The translations under genes were made by a program, and so were the position numbers. A model generated the notes under the pieces. It was not told where the DNA came from. It did not search any database and was given only the letters and a program-made list of their open reading frames with translations. Positions 7,453 through 15,362 of a stretch of DNA of 15,789 nt are shown in pieces (position 1 is the stretch's first letter; each line of letters begins with the position of its first letter). The DNA comes from JAGOSP01 sp964428075 (GTDB lineage: Bacteria; Patescibacteriota; Minisyncoccia; Moranbacterales; UBA1568): positions 1 to 15,789 of the forward strand of contig CAYRWQ010000018.1 in the NCBI GenBank assembly GCA_964428075.1. Reading direction: 5' to 3'.

Positions 7453-7878
7453 ATGTTTTCCTCTTATTTTTTATCCTCCAATGAAATTTTTCGCTTAACA
7501 AGAACAGTGGAGTTTATCTATAAGTTCAATACATTCGGGATTTTCCCGCAACCTCACCCCCTCAGAGCTGATACTCTCATCCAGGGAAACCCACCAAACA
7601 TCGCCCCCCAGCAACGAGAGGCAGCGGATAATCCTAGGAATCAATGTGCGACTTTTTCGGCATCTACAATCCGGATCACTTCACAGATTTTATTCGTTGG
7701 ATTCTCTGTTTACCAGACTTACACTATGATATACACTGAGTATGGGAAGTACTCGGAAAATCGTCAAGTGTCAGACACAAAAAATGAGTGTATGCGGATA
7801 TGGACTTGCGAAACACGCTGCTTCCTGCTACACTGGATTTTGCCTCACTAAGAGCATTGATTAAGACAACTGAATACG

Positions 7879-7917
7879 GGGATGCTATTAATCCCTGAAA
7901 CATCAGGTTTCGTCCTG
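7879..7917 (+). promoter_or_regulatory. Three tandem, mutually exclusive hairpins in the putative rpsA leader
   Basis: GGGAT/ATCCC (7879-7883 with 7891-7895), CCTGA/TCAGG (7894-7898 with 7903-7907) and CAGG/CCTG (7904-7907 with 7914-7917) each share bases with the next, so neighbouring hairpins cannot form together. They lead into the terminator-like hairpin at 7936-7965. This is the arrangement expected of an attenuator or riboswitch expression platform, although no known riboswitch core is recognised. Function is inferred from structure only. Confidence 0.4.
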
Positions 7918-7935
7918 TGTCGACTCATTAGGAAA

Positions 7936-7965
7936 GGCGCCTTGTCGTAAATTAGGTGTTTTTTT
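7936..7965 (+). terminator. Terminator-like hairpin upstream of rpsA
   Basis: The arms CGCCT (7938-7942) and AGGTG (7954-7958) pair with one G·U and can be extended by two G·U pairs. The loop is 11 bases and a run of seven T follows (7959-7965). The stem is short, so strength is uncertain. It lies 66 bases before the rpsA ATG and could either end a small RNA or attenuate rpsA. Confidence 0.5.
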
Positions 7966-8031
7966 GTTTATTTCGGCTCTTAATCATTCATTTTCTTCGT
8001 TGCCGAACGAGAATATCACACACCATTCACT

Positions 8032-9210
8032 ATGTCTGAAGAACAAACAACTGCTACGGTCAGCCAAATGGAAACTTTGTTGACCAAACACCTTATTGAG
8101 ATTCCAAGTATCGGAGATGTCGTACGCGGCACCGTCATGGATGTCTCATCAAATTTCGCGCTTATTGACATTGGTGCCCTCGGTACCGGTATTGTTCTTG
8201 GCAAAGAAATGCGGGATGGGCTCGGAACAGACGGCAAACTCAAGGTCGGAACCGAGGTCAGCGCCACACTTACCAGTTTTGAGACTGAAGACGGCTATAT
8301 TGAACTTTCTATCCGTGAAGCCTCCTACGAGAAGTCGTGGGAAGATATTGAAGAAAAATTGAATGCCCGCGAAATCGTTCAGACCAAGGTCACGGATGCC
8401 AACAAAGGTGGGCTGATGATAGAAGTCAACGGTATCAGTGGCTTTCTCCCTGTATCGCAACTCTCCAGTGAGCATTACCCACGAGTCGAGGATGGCGACA
8501 AGAACAAAATTCTCGAGTTACTCAAAAAGTTGGTCGGACAAGAGATGAGTGTCCGCATTCTTGATGCTGACCAGGGAAGTGAAAAATTGATTGTGAGTGA
8601 AAAAGCGGCTCAGAGCGAAAAAGAGCGCGAACTGATCAATCGCCTTCGAATTGGCGACATTATTGAAGGAGAAGTAAGCGGAGTGGTTGATTTCGGTGCC
8701 TTCGTCAAATTTTCCGCCCCAGACAATGCAGATGGGAAGAAGGCTGATGAAAAACTCGAAGGTCTGGTCCACATTTCCGAGCTTGCTTGGCAATTAATTG
8801 ACGATCCACGAGAAATCATCAAGACAGGCGAGTCTGTTTCGGCAAAAATTATCGGCATAGAAGACGCCCGTATCTCACTTTCCATCAAGGCGCTCAAGAA
8901 TGATCCTTGGGAAAAAGTCAGTGAAAAATATAAGGTGGGCGATGAAGTACAAGGAAAAATCGATAAAATCAATCATTTTGGAGCCTTTGTGTATCTGGAT
9001 AAAGATATCCATGGTTTAGCACACGTGAGTGAGTTCTCTGATGTGTACCCTGGAAAGAAAATGGAAGAGGTGTTCACTGCCGGCGAAGCCTATGCCTGGC
9101 GTATCCTTTCCATCGAGGCGAAAAGCCACCGACTCGGACTACTCCCAATCAAAGCTGAAGGAAAAGCAAAAGAAACCAAGGAAGTGACAGAAGCATTGTC
9201 TGTCGCCTAA
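8032..9210 (+). CDS. rpsA: 30S ribosomal protein S1 homologue, four S1 domains
   Basis: Ribosomal protein S1 binds mRNA and helps load it on the 30S subunit. This 392-residue version has four S1 (OB-fold) repeats at roughly 27-95, 112-192, 206-286 and 302-370. The last two are the clearest: IIEGEVSGVVDFGAFVKF ending in LVHISEL, and VQGKIDKINHFGAFVYL ending in GLAHVSEF. E. coli S1 has six repeats and about 557 residues; four-repeat forms are common in many other lineages. A short Lys/Glu/Ala-rich tail follows. The ATG at 8032 has no clear Shine-Dalgarno sequence, and the long structured region upstream suggests control at the leader. It is first in a plus-strand series with gmk, tilS and ftsH. 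A perfect 8-bp hairpin follows its stop codon. Confidence 0.93.
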   Translation: MSEEQTTATVSQMETLLTKHLIEIPSIGDVVRGTVMDVSSNFALIDIGALGTGIVLGKEMRDGLGTDGKLKVGTEVSATLTSFETEDGYIELSIREASYEKSWEDIEEKLNAREIVQTKVTDANKGGLMIEVNGISGFLPVSQLSSEHYPRVEDGDKNKILELLKKLVGQEMSVRILDADQGSEKLIVSEKAAQSEKERELINRLRIGDIIEGEVSGVVDFGAFVKFSAPDNADGKKADEKLEGLVHISELAWQLIDDPREIIKTGESVSAKIIGIEDARISLSIKALKNDPWEKVSEKYKVGDEVQGKIDKINHFGAFVYLDKDIHGLAHVSEFSDVYPGKKMEEVFTAGEAYAWRILSIEAKSHRLGLLPIKAEGKAKETKEVTEALSVA

Positions 9211-9212
9211 AT

Positions 9213-9231
9213 TGAAACATTGGATGTTTCA
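9213..9231 (+). promoter_or_regulatory. Perfect 8-bp hairpin immediately after the rpsA stop codon
   Basis: TGAAACAT (9213-9220) and ATGTTTCA (9224-9231) are exact inverted repeats around TGG, starting two bases after the rpsA TAA. No T run follows, so it is not a standard intrinsic terminator. It could be a 3'-end stabiliser, an RNA processing site or a protein-binding site that separates rpsA from gmk expression. Confidence 0.5.
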
Positions 9232-9272
9232 CACTCGAGAAGACTGCGTACCAGTTTTCTCCCCACATCCTC

Positions 9273-9854
9273 ATGAACACACAAAACATCTTTATTATTT
9301 CCGGGCCGACCGGTACAGGCAAAGACAGTATCATAGAACGCCTCGCTCACAGTCTCCCCCTTGAACGAATAGTGACCACCACTGTCCGACCGCCACGTCC
9401 CGGAGAAACCGAGGGGCATCCCTACTATTTCGTCTCACAAGAAATATTCGATGAAACTCTTCGAGAAGGAGGATTCGCCGAATACTCCACAAATGAAAAT
9501 GGCGTCCGTTATGGTGTCACGCATCAGGAGCTGAAACGCGTTTCGGAATGTGTTGATCGTATCGGAATCTGGGAAATAGACTGGAAAGGTGTTCAGACTG
9601 CTAAGCGTATTTTTCCTGGAATACTCGCTATTCTCATCAGATCACCCATCTCAGTACTCGAGGAGCGGATTCGCTTGAGAGATGCCACAAAAGACGAACA
9701 ATACTTCACTGAGCGTCTCAGCTACGCCAAAGAATGGCTAGAACACGTCGACATCTATGACTATATCGTCGAAAATGAACAGGGAAAACTTGAACAAGCG
9801 GTCGAGGAGGTCAAACATCTCCTCCGCAAACATGCCCACATCTCTACCCTTTAA
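9273..9854 (+). CDS. gmk: Guanylate kinase
   Basis: Guanylate kinase converts GMP and ATP to GDP and ADP in the cytosol, feeding GTP, dGTP and second-messenger pools. The 193-residue length fits the family (about 190-210). The P-loop is GPTGTGKDS at 11-19, where Thr and Asp replace the more common Ser-x-x-Gly and Ser. The GMP-binding segment TTTVRPPRPGETEGHPYYFVS follows (about 35-55), then the lid-like region and IRLRDATKDE, with arginines that contact ATP. The start ATG at 9273 gives the expected short N-terminus before the P-loop; no clear ribosome site is visible. It lies 62 bases after rpsA, and its last 23 bases overlap the proposed tilS start, pointing to coupled translation. Confidence 0.92.
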   Translation: MNTQNIFIISGPTGTGKDSIIERLAHSLPLERIVTTTVRPPRPGETEGHPYYFVSQEIFDETLREGGFAEYSTNENGVRYGVTHQELKRVSECVDRIGIWEIDWKGVQTAKRIFPGILAILIRSPISVLEERIRLRDATKDEQYFTERLSYAKEWLEHVDIYDYIVENEQGKLEQAVEEVKHLLRKHAHISTL

Positions 9855-10824
9855 GGCAAGGCGTCTTCTGAAACGCGTCCAAACGTATGCGGCACAGCAT
9901 ACTCTCTGGCCCGAAAAATCACATATCCTCATTGCCGTTTCCGGTGGTCCAGACAGTGTTTGTCTTTTAGATATGCTGTTATTTCTTCGGCCGAGACACT
10001 CATTTTCGCTGGCTCTTACTCACGTGAATTATCAACTACGTGGCAAAGACTCACTTTCCGACGAACGTTTCGTTCGGACACTCGCTCAAAAGCACTCTCT
10101 CCCCTGCTTCGTGAAGCGTTACCCAAAAACATCCCACAAACACGACGAAAAGACCCTGCGCGATTTCCGATACGCTTTTTTTGAAACCCTTGCCAAAAAA
10201 TATGGTTTTTCCACAATCGCACTCGGCCACCAAGAGAATGATCAGGCAGAAACCTTCCTGCTCAATCTGATTCGTGGATCCGGACCACTCGGTTTGGCAG
10301 GTATGCTCCCGAAAAATGGTCGGTATATCCGGCCACTGCTTACTCTGAATCGAGAAGATATCCTACAATACCTCTCCGCGCGTAATCTCCCCTTCCAAAC
10401 CGATGCCAGCAACCATGATACGCGTTATACCCGGAATCGCGTCCGTCAAGAACTTATCCCTTTCATTCAAAAACGTTTTAATCCGAGCATTGTTTCTACA
10501 CTTGCTCATTCGGCATCCTTGTTTCGCCTCACAACAAAAACATCCCCAGAAGCATCCTCTCTCTGCCCCATCCACTACGATCACAACATAGCCTCCTTCT
10601 CGCAAACAGCCTTTTTGCTTCTTTCGTCATCCCAACAAAGAAGTCTTCTTCACAACGCTATTCAAGCACTTTCAGGGAAGACTGCTTCTCTCGGTCGAGC
10701 TCCAATGGACACATTTACCAAAGCGATCCAAAACACTAAGCCTCGGCACGCCACTGTCACTATTCAAACCTTGAAGCTTACCCGAAAGAATGCTACAGTA
10801 TTCCTGACCTATTCACCTTCTTAA
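9832..10824 (+). CDS. tilS: tRNA(Ile)-lysidine synthetase
   Basis: TilS attaches lysine to C34 of the CAU-anticodon tRNA-Ile using ATP, so that AUA is read as isoleucine. The N-type PP-loop ATP-pyrophosphatase motif SGGPDS lies at 37-42. Family landmarks follow: LTHVNYQLRGKDSLSDERFV, a TLRDFRYAFFETLAKK helix, IALGHQENDQAETFLLNLIRGSG, then RPLL and the NHDTRYTRNRVRQELIP segment. At 330 residues it is closer to the short TilS type (such as Aquifex, about 317) than to the 432-residue E. coli form, so the C-terminal accessory domains are reduced. I placed the start at ATG 9832, overlapping gmk by 23 bases. An upstream in-frame start at 9757 would add 25 residues of out-of-frame gmk sequence and no family homology. 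It ends 10 bases before ftsH. Confidence 0.92.
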   Translation: MPTSLPFKARRLLKRVQTYAAQHTLWPEKSHILIAVSGGPDSVCLLDMLLFLRPRHSFSLALTHVNYQLRGKDSLSDERFVRTLAQKHSLPCFVKRYPKTSHKHDEKTLRDFRYAFFETLAKKYGFSTIALGHQENDQAETFLLNLIRGSGPLGLAGMLPKNGRYIRPLLTLNREDILQYLSARNLPFQTDASNHDTRYTRNRVRQELIPFIQKRFNPSIVSTLAHSASLFRLTTKTSPEASSLCPIHYDHNIASFSQTAFLLLSSSQQRSLLHNAIQALSGKTASLGRAPMDTFTKAIQNTKPRHATVTIQTLKLTRKNATVFLTYSPS

Positions 10825-10834
10825 ACACCTCGCT

Positions 10835-12673
10835 ATGGAAACCATACTCAAAAATCTTTGGACTGTTCTCATACTGTTTTTTATTGTTTCTGGCATCATT
10901 ATTCTCATTGAGTCGCCACAAACGAAACCCTCCAATGTATCTCTCAGCAAACTCGTAACCTCCATAAACCAAGGAGAGGTCAAGTCGATCACCGTGAAAG
11001 GCAATGAACTGGCTATCACGCGCAAAGATGATAAGAAAGAAAAAGCATCCAAGGAGTCCGAGAGCTCTCTTACAGACACCCTTGCCAACTACGGCGTTGA
11101 CAAAGAACATCTCAAAGAAGTAGTGATCACCGTCGAAGAGCCGTCTGGAGCTTCTTACTGGGCGGCTATTCTCCTCCCATTCTTGTTGCCTTTTCTCTTG
11201 ATTGGTGGATTTATCTGGTTCATGATGCGCCAGGCTCAACGCGGAAACTCACAAGCGCTCTCCTTCGGTATGTCGAAAGCACGAATTCTTGACCCAAAGG
11301 ATAAACGGAAGCGACTCACATTCAAAGACGTTGCCGGAGCAATCGAAGCAAAGCAAGAACTGGAAGAAATCGTTGAATTTCTCAAACATCCCAAAAAATT
11401 TCTCTCTATGGGAGCCAAAATTCCCAAAGGTGTCCTCTTGCTCGGCCCTCCTGGAACTGGAAAAACGCTTATGGCGAAGGCAGTAGCTGGTGAGGCTGGC
11501 GTTCCATTTTTCAACATTTCTGGGTCTGAATTCGTAGAAATGTTTGTTGGGGTCGGAGCATCGCGAGTACGAGATCTTTTCAAGCAAGCCAAGAAAAATG
11601 CTCCCGCTATTGTTTTCATCGATGAGATCGACGCAGTGGGACGACATCGAGGCGCTGGACTTGGCGGTGGTCACGATGAACGGGAACAAACTCTCAATCA
11701 GATTCTTGTCGAGATGGACGGATTTGAAACCGAAACAAGTGTCATTGTCATTGCTGCTACCAATCGCCCCGATGTTCTTGATCCCGCCTTGCTTCGCCCC
11801 GGACGCTTCGATCGGCGCGTGACTATGGACCTCCCAGACATCAACGAACGTGAACAAATTATCAAAATCCACACCAAAGGAAAACCCGTTGAGGAATCAG
11901 TTCAAATCCGCCGCCTGGCTGAGCGCACTCCTGGATTCTCAGGTGCTGATCTTGCCAATCTCGTTAATGAGGCCGCTATTCTTGCAACTCGCCGTAACAA
12001 AAAAACAGTGGGTATGGACGAACTCATTGTCTCGATCGAGAAAGTACTCCTCGGTCCCGAACGAAAAAGCAAGGTTATGGGTCCTCAAGAGAAAAAAATT
12101 GTTGCGTATCACGAAGGTGGCCACGCTCTGGTCGCCGCCTCCCTCTCTCATGCTGACCCAGTTCATAAAGTTTCCATCATTTCTCGTGGTCACGCAGGTG
12201 GTTATACCATGTCTGTCCCCAGTGAAGACAGATATCTTCACTCAGAAAAGTACTTCCTTGATGAACTGACTACGCTGCTTGGTGGCTACGCTAGCGAAAA
12301 ACTCATCTTTGGAGACACGACGACCGGACCATCGAATGATTTGGAAAGAGCGACTCATATGGCACGCAGTATGGTCACGCGTTATGGGATGAGCCGACTC
12401 GGGGCACGCACCTTTGGCCATAAAGATGAAATGGTCTTTCTCGGAAAAGAGCTCCGCGAAGAACGGAATTATTCCGAAGAAACCGCGGAACAAATCGACA
12501 AAGAGGTGACTCGTTTCATCAACGAAGCCTTTGAACAAGCAACTTCCATCCTGACTGAACGCCGAACAGTTTTGGACACACTCGCGAGTACCCTACTCGA
12601 AAAAGAAACCATTGAAAAGGATGAATTCGAAATTCTGGTAGGAATCACCCCGAAACCGATTCTCGAATCCTAA
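10835..12673 (+). CDS. ftsH: ATP-dependent zinc metalloprotease FtsH
   Basis: FtsH is a hexameric AAA+ protease in the inner membrane that extracts and degrades damaged membrane proteins and some soluble regulators. The 612-residue protein has the full layout. The first membrane segment is at about 9-26 and a short external domain at about 30-105. The second membrane segment is at about 108-131 (YWAAILLPFLLPFLLIGGFIW). The AAA+ domain has Walker A GPPGTGKT (204-211), Walker B IVFIDEID (259-266) and the SRH ATNRPDVLDPALLRPGRFDRR (308-328). The zinc site is HEGGH (426-430) with Asp502 in SNDLERAT. HEGGH still satisfies HExxH but differs from the usual HEAGH. The tail is short. It follows tilS by 10 bases, the common gmk/tilS/ftsH-type arrangement. 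The ATG at 10835 gives a standard N-terminus; no strong ribosome site is seen, so coupling to tilS is likely. Confidence 0.97.
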   Translation: METILKNLWTVLILFFIVSGIIILIESPQTKPSNVSLSKLVTSINQGEVKSITVKGNELAITRKDDKKEKASKESESSLTDTLANYGVDKEHLKEVVITVEEPSGASYWAAILLPFLLPFLLIGGFIWFMMRQAQRGNSQALSFGMSKARILDPKDKRKRLTFKDVAGAIEAKQELEEIVEFLKHPKKFLSMGAKIPKGVLLLGPPGTGKTLMAKAVAGEAGVPFFNISGSEFVEMFVGVGASRVRDLFKQAKKNAPAIVFIDEIDAVGRHRGAGLGGGHDEREQTLNQILVEMDGFETETSVIVIAATNRPDVLDPALLRPGRFDRRVTMDLPDINEREQIIKIHTKGKPVEESVQIRRLAERTPGFSGADLANLVNEAAILATRRNKKTVGMDELIVSIEKVLLGPERKSKVMGPQEKKIVAYHEGGHALVAASLSHADPVHKVSIISRGHAGGYTMSVPSEDRYLHSEKYFLDELTTLLGGYASEKLIFGDTTTGPSNDLERATHMARSMVTRYGMSRLGARTFGHKDEMVFLGKELREERNYSEETAEQIDKEVTRFINEAFEQATSILTERRTVLDTLASTLLEKETIEKDEFEILVGITPKPILES

Positions 12674-12738
12674 ATTACTCTTCGCAAAGAGAAAAAAATT
12701 ACAGGTCCCTTACCAGTCAAACGATCATATATCCCCTT

Positions 12739-13605
12739 ATGATGACCGCGTTTCGTCTTCGAACTCTTCTCATCGAAACCTGGAAAACGGCAACGTCCGA
12801 TACTCTACTGCTCGTTCACGGGCTCACAGTAGGTCTGGTTACCCTCTTGGAAAATGGTGTACTGTTTCAATTCAGAGAAGTTTTCATACAAAGTATTGAG
12901 TCACACAGTTTCAGTTTTGGGGCCGACACATGGCTTGTACTCTTTATTTTTACATGTTTTCTCATCAAAACAGTTGCATTGAGCCAAATATTCTTACTGG
13001 CAGCCAGTACCCGTCTCCACCGACCAGCCTTTCGGGTACCATCTCGTCGCTTTATCTCAGCCCTCGCCTATGTCGGCATCGAGATACTCACCATCTTCGT
13101 TATTCTCTTTGTCTCACTCCCGGCCATTCTCCCCTTCCTTCTGGATCAAGATATAACAATACGCCCCCTGATAAAAAACATTGTGCTCGCATGGGTGTTT
13201 ATCATGATCATCTTTATCTATACCCTCAAAAGACTCCTTATCGGGTACTTCCTCCTCTCATCACTCAATTTCCGTTCCAGTCTCAACCTCTCAATGAAAC
13301 TGTTCATTCGTCATCAATACCCACTCCTTTGTTCCTTCTTTCTCCTCATGACCCTGATATTACTCTTTACATTTCTTGAGAATCTCGTTATGCTTCAAGG
13401 TGCATTTCTCGTACGGTTACTGCCAAAGCTGCCCTATGCATCATTCATGTATGGTATCCTCCTGCTTCTGAACACGTTCATGGTTGTATTTGCAGAAACT
13501 TTTTGGTTGCATGTTTTCTTACTTCTGACCAACAAACACCAGCGCAGTAAGGTGGCCCCACTCCTGATTCGAGAAAAAGCGCAAAGCACTCCTCCGGTTC
13601 TCTAA
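12739..13605 (+). CDS. Multi-pass membrane protein, function unknown
   Basis: I do not recognise this 288-residue protein. It has about six hydrophobic segments, at roughly 22-42, 64-88, 107-135, 145-173, 195-222 and 238-267. Short loops rich in Arg/Lys lie between them (for example STRLHRPAFRVPSRRF and KRLL), and the C-terminal tail is charged. No catalytic or transport motif stands out. The layout resembles the six-helix membrane proteins of unknown role often found in Candidate Phyla Radiation genomes. The start at 12739 (ATG ATG) gives the first residues MMTAF; the second ATG, 12742, is equally possible, and no ribosome site is visible. It lies 65 bases after ftsH on the same strand and could share its transcript, so a substrate or partner relation with FtsH is possible but only a guess. 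Confidence 0.75.
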   Translation: MMTAFRLRTLLIETWKTATSDTLLLVHGLTVGLVTLLENGVLFQFREVFIQSIESHSFSFGADTWLVLFIFTCFLIKTVALSQIFLLAASTRLHRPAFRVPSRRFISALAYVGIEILTIFVILFVSLPAILPFLLDQDITIRPLIKNIVLAWVFIMIIFIYTLKRLLIGYFLLSSLNFRSSLNLSMKLFIRHQYPLLCSFFLLMTLILLFTFLENLVMLQGAFLVRLLPKLPYASFMYGILLLLNTFMVVFAETFWLHVFLLLTNKHQRSKVAPLLIREKAQSTPPVL

Positions 13606-13681
13606 AAAACTCCCCTAAATCTGTATCCGGAGCGTCTTCATACAAAAGAGATTCAGCACAAAACCGTATCCTGTCTTCTGT

Positions 13682-13755
13682 GAGTCCGTAGCTCAGCTGG
13701 TTAGAGCGCTACGTTGACATCGTAGAGGTCCCCAGTTCGAATCTGGGCGGACTCA
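13682..13755 (+). tRNA. tRNA-Val (anticodon GAC), CCA not encoded
   Basis: The cloverleaf is complete: acceptor GAGTCCG (13682-13688) with CGGACTC (13748-13754), D stem GCTC/GAGC (13691-13694 and 13704-13707), anticodon stem CTACG/CGTAG (13709-13713 and 13721-13725), loop TTGACAT with anticodon GAC at 13716-13718, and T arm CCCAG-TTCGAAT-CTGGG (13731-13747). The discriminator is A at 13755. The next bases are CAG, so CCA must be added by an enzyme. The 5' flank TTCTGT (13676-13681) pairs exactly with ACAGAA (13755-13760), lengthening the acceptor helix in the precursor to 13 pairs. Confidence 0.97.
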
Positions 13756-13761
13756 CAGAAA

Positions 13762-14250
13762 GCAGAATCTTCCACAAACATTCCATTATTCTGCAAGAAA
13801 CGCCTCTCAGGAGTTTCCACTGTCACGTCTCTCACGTTTGAACCACATGAAGACGTCATACTTCGAGTTTACCTACTCACATCTTCGAGTCCATCGTCTC
13901 AGTAAACAGCTCCAATGGTACAAATACGCTCATTGATTACTTGTCACAACAATCCCTCATGAGATACCACGTTATCTGAAAGGATGGGAACGCAAGATCA
14001 CCTGAGAGTCATCAATAATGACTCAGAACATCCTTCATAGGAATATACTAGAAAACACTTCGCATCAGAGCAAAGCATCATATCCTGAATACCAATGATG
14101 ATGATAGTAATGCTAGCTCCTACCACACGAAACATTCTGCGCAGTACCAGAGCATTCACCCAGATTATTCCGCATGTTGTCAAACATCGTTACCCGTGAG
14201 TACATCTACTTGGGCCATGGGTACATAACCACATGAATTCTCGTATCAGA
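13762..14250. other. About 490 bases without a convincing gene
   Basis: Between tRNA-Val and the minus-strand secreted-protein gene no frame shows family homology or a good start context. Visible items are GCAGAAT (13762-13768) pairing with ATTCTGC (13788-13794), which could form a hairpin just after the tRNA, and a 29-codon plus-strand frame from ATG 13847 that I cannot identify. A 12-base palindrome CAGACTAGTCTG starts at 14247 and overlaps the next gene's stop. The stretch may be the 3' untranslated end of the minus-strand transcript or decayed DNA. Confidence 0.5.
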
Positions 14251-15345
14251 CTAGTCTGTGATGGAAGAGAGTGTGAATCCATTCTCTGCACAGAAAACGC
14301 AGCCACTTTTTGTGATAGTCCAATCGGTTGTTTTCGACATTGATGGAGTGTTTGCGCTTTCTTTTTGTTGGGTCTCTTTAGTGAACTGCGCGCCCGTTCC
14401 CTCACTCGCGATATCCGCCCTGATCTCACGAGATAACTGAACACCAATAGGCCCGACCTTTGACTCGATCGCAGCCTCTACTTTCCCGATTCCCAACTCT
14501 ACAACGCGATTGATTACCTGATTTGCGTATGAATTTATCACCCCAACAATAAGTTCTTCTGGATTCGATGCCATGGATATCACATCATCAGCCATAGTCT
14601 TCACCTTCACTACCATCCCCTCAAGGAGCGCGGCTGGTGAAATGACTTTTCCACCCTTCTCTTTCGGAATAAATCCAGATGCTTGAGCCTTAATTTTCTG
14701 TATTTCCGCCTGTTCTGAAAGAGAAGCGTAGAGGATCCTTTTCGCTTCAAAAGAGGCGCCGACCGAGTTATTCATCGGATTCGTCACCAATTTATTCATA
14801 TCGCGAAATGAGATCCCACCCCGCAGACCCGGATCCAAAGCCTTAGTATCAAAATCAAACTCCGGTAGAGTATCTTTGACTGCGTTCCGCATCGACTGTC
14901 CAACTTGAGCGGCGGCATTGATTCCGGATGAAATTCCTTCGCTAAAAGGCCCTACAATACCTCCAACCTCAACATAATTTGAAACGGAGAATTTCCCTCG
15001 CAAAGAAGTCGTAAAGAAATCATTGACCGTTTCATTCGTATAGCTCTTGGCATACCCGTGTATATACTCACGAAAATCAGTGATGAAAAGCGGCTCATTC
15101 CCACCGCCGCCACCAAACATCTTATCAATTTGCTGATTCAGCATATTGATAGCGATACTTTTCATCTTCGAAAGCAGTATTCCTTCAATATACCGGTCAA
15201 GTCGATCAAGATATTTGATTAATAACGCCGATACTTGATTGGCACCCCAATAATCCGCACGAGCTGGATGGAGCGGCACAAAAACCCCTATGGTACCAAC
15301 CATCAGGATAATCGATAAATGTATGCGCAATTTCTTCCAACTCAT
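14251..15345 (-). CDS. Exported protein with signal peptide, candidate secretion/pilus-locus component
   Basis: The 364-residue protein starts with a clear signal peptide. MSWKKLRIH is the positive n-region, a hydrophobic core follows (about 10-25), and a likely signal peptidase I site is HPARA-DYWG after residue 30. The mature part is largely predicted helical, with a Gly stretch GGGGGN at about 77-82, many Ser/Asn/Gly residues, repeated amphipathic segments and a C-terminal Cys pair CVFC close to the end. I recognise no enzyme motif. Proteins of this style occur in type IV secretion- or pilus-like clusters of Candidate Phyla Radiation bacteria, but that is recall of gene style, not a motif match. 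The ATG at 15345 has GGGGA about 10 bases upstream. It starts 17 bases after the previous gene on this strand, so the two form an operon. It ends with TAG inside a palindrome. Confidence 0.7.
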   Translation of the reverse strand: MSWKKLRIHLSIILMVGTIGVFVPLHPARADYWGANQVSALLIKYLDRLDRYIEGILLSKMKSIAINMLNQQIDKMFGGGGGNEPLFITDFREYIHGYAKSYTNETVNDFFTTSLRGKFSVSNYVEVGGIVGPFSEGISSGINAAAQVGQSMRNAVKDTLPEFDFDTKALDPGLRGGISFRDMNKLVTNPMNNSVGASFEAKRILYASLSEQAEIQKIKAQASGFIPKEKGGKVISPAALLEGMVVKVKTMADDVISMASNPEELIVGVINSYANQVINRVVELGIGKVEAAIESKVGPIGVQLSREIRADIASEGTGAQFTKETQQKESANTPSMSKTTDWTITKSGCVFCAENGFTLSSITD

Positions 15346-15362
15346 ACCGTATACTTCCCCAC

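Larger units (their letters stand above)
7453..8031. other. Gene-free divergent interval between lexA and rpsA with several inverted repeats
   Basis: No reading frame here looks coding. What can be seen, left to right: the lexA ribosome site; GAGTA/TACTC hairpin arms (7738-7742 and 7750-7754); the dyad GTGTCAGACAC (7768-7778); distant arms AGTGTA and TACACT (in the 7788-7835 area) that could close a larger stem; three overlapping hairpins at 7879-7917; and a terminator-like hairpin with T run at 7936-7965. A weak -10-like TATGAT is at 7725-7730 without a good -35. The interval must hold the promoters for lexA and rpsA, and may hold a small RNA of about 230 bases or a long regulated rpsA leader. 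Confidence 0.6.

Noticed and set aside
7453..7500. Classical LexA operator upstream of lexA
   Set aside because: GAAC and GTTC elements are present but with wrong spacing for the known consensus forms.
7580..7620. tmRNA-like 5' end (GGGGGCGATG) on the minus strand
   Set aside because: The expected 3' tRNA-like half would fall inside lexA and is not there.
7800..7840. SRP RNA-like GGAAGCAGCG on the minus strand
   Set aside because: The matching GGTCAG side of the conserved SRP hairpin is missing.
7207..7851. 214-codon plus-strand frame across lexA and the interval
   Set aside because: Its first part is the complement of lexA and the rest looks random.
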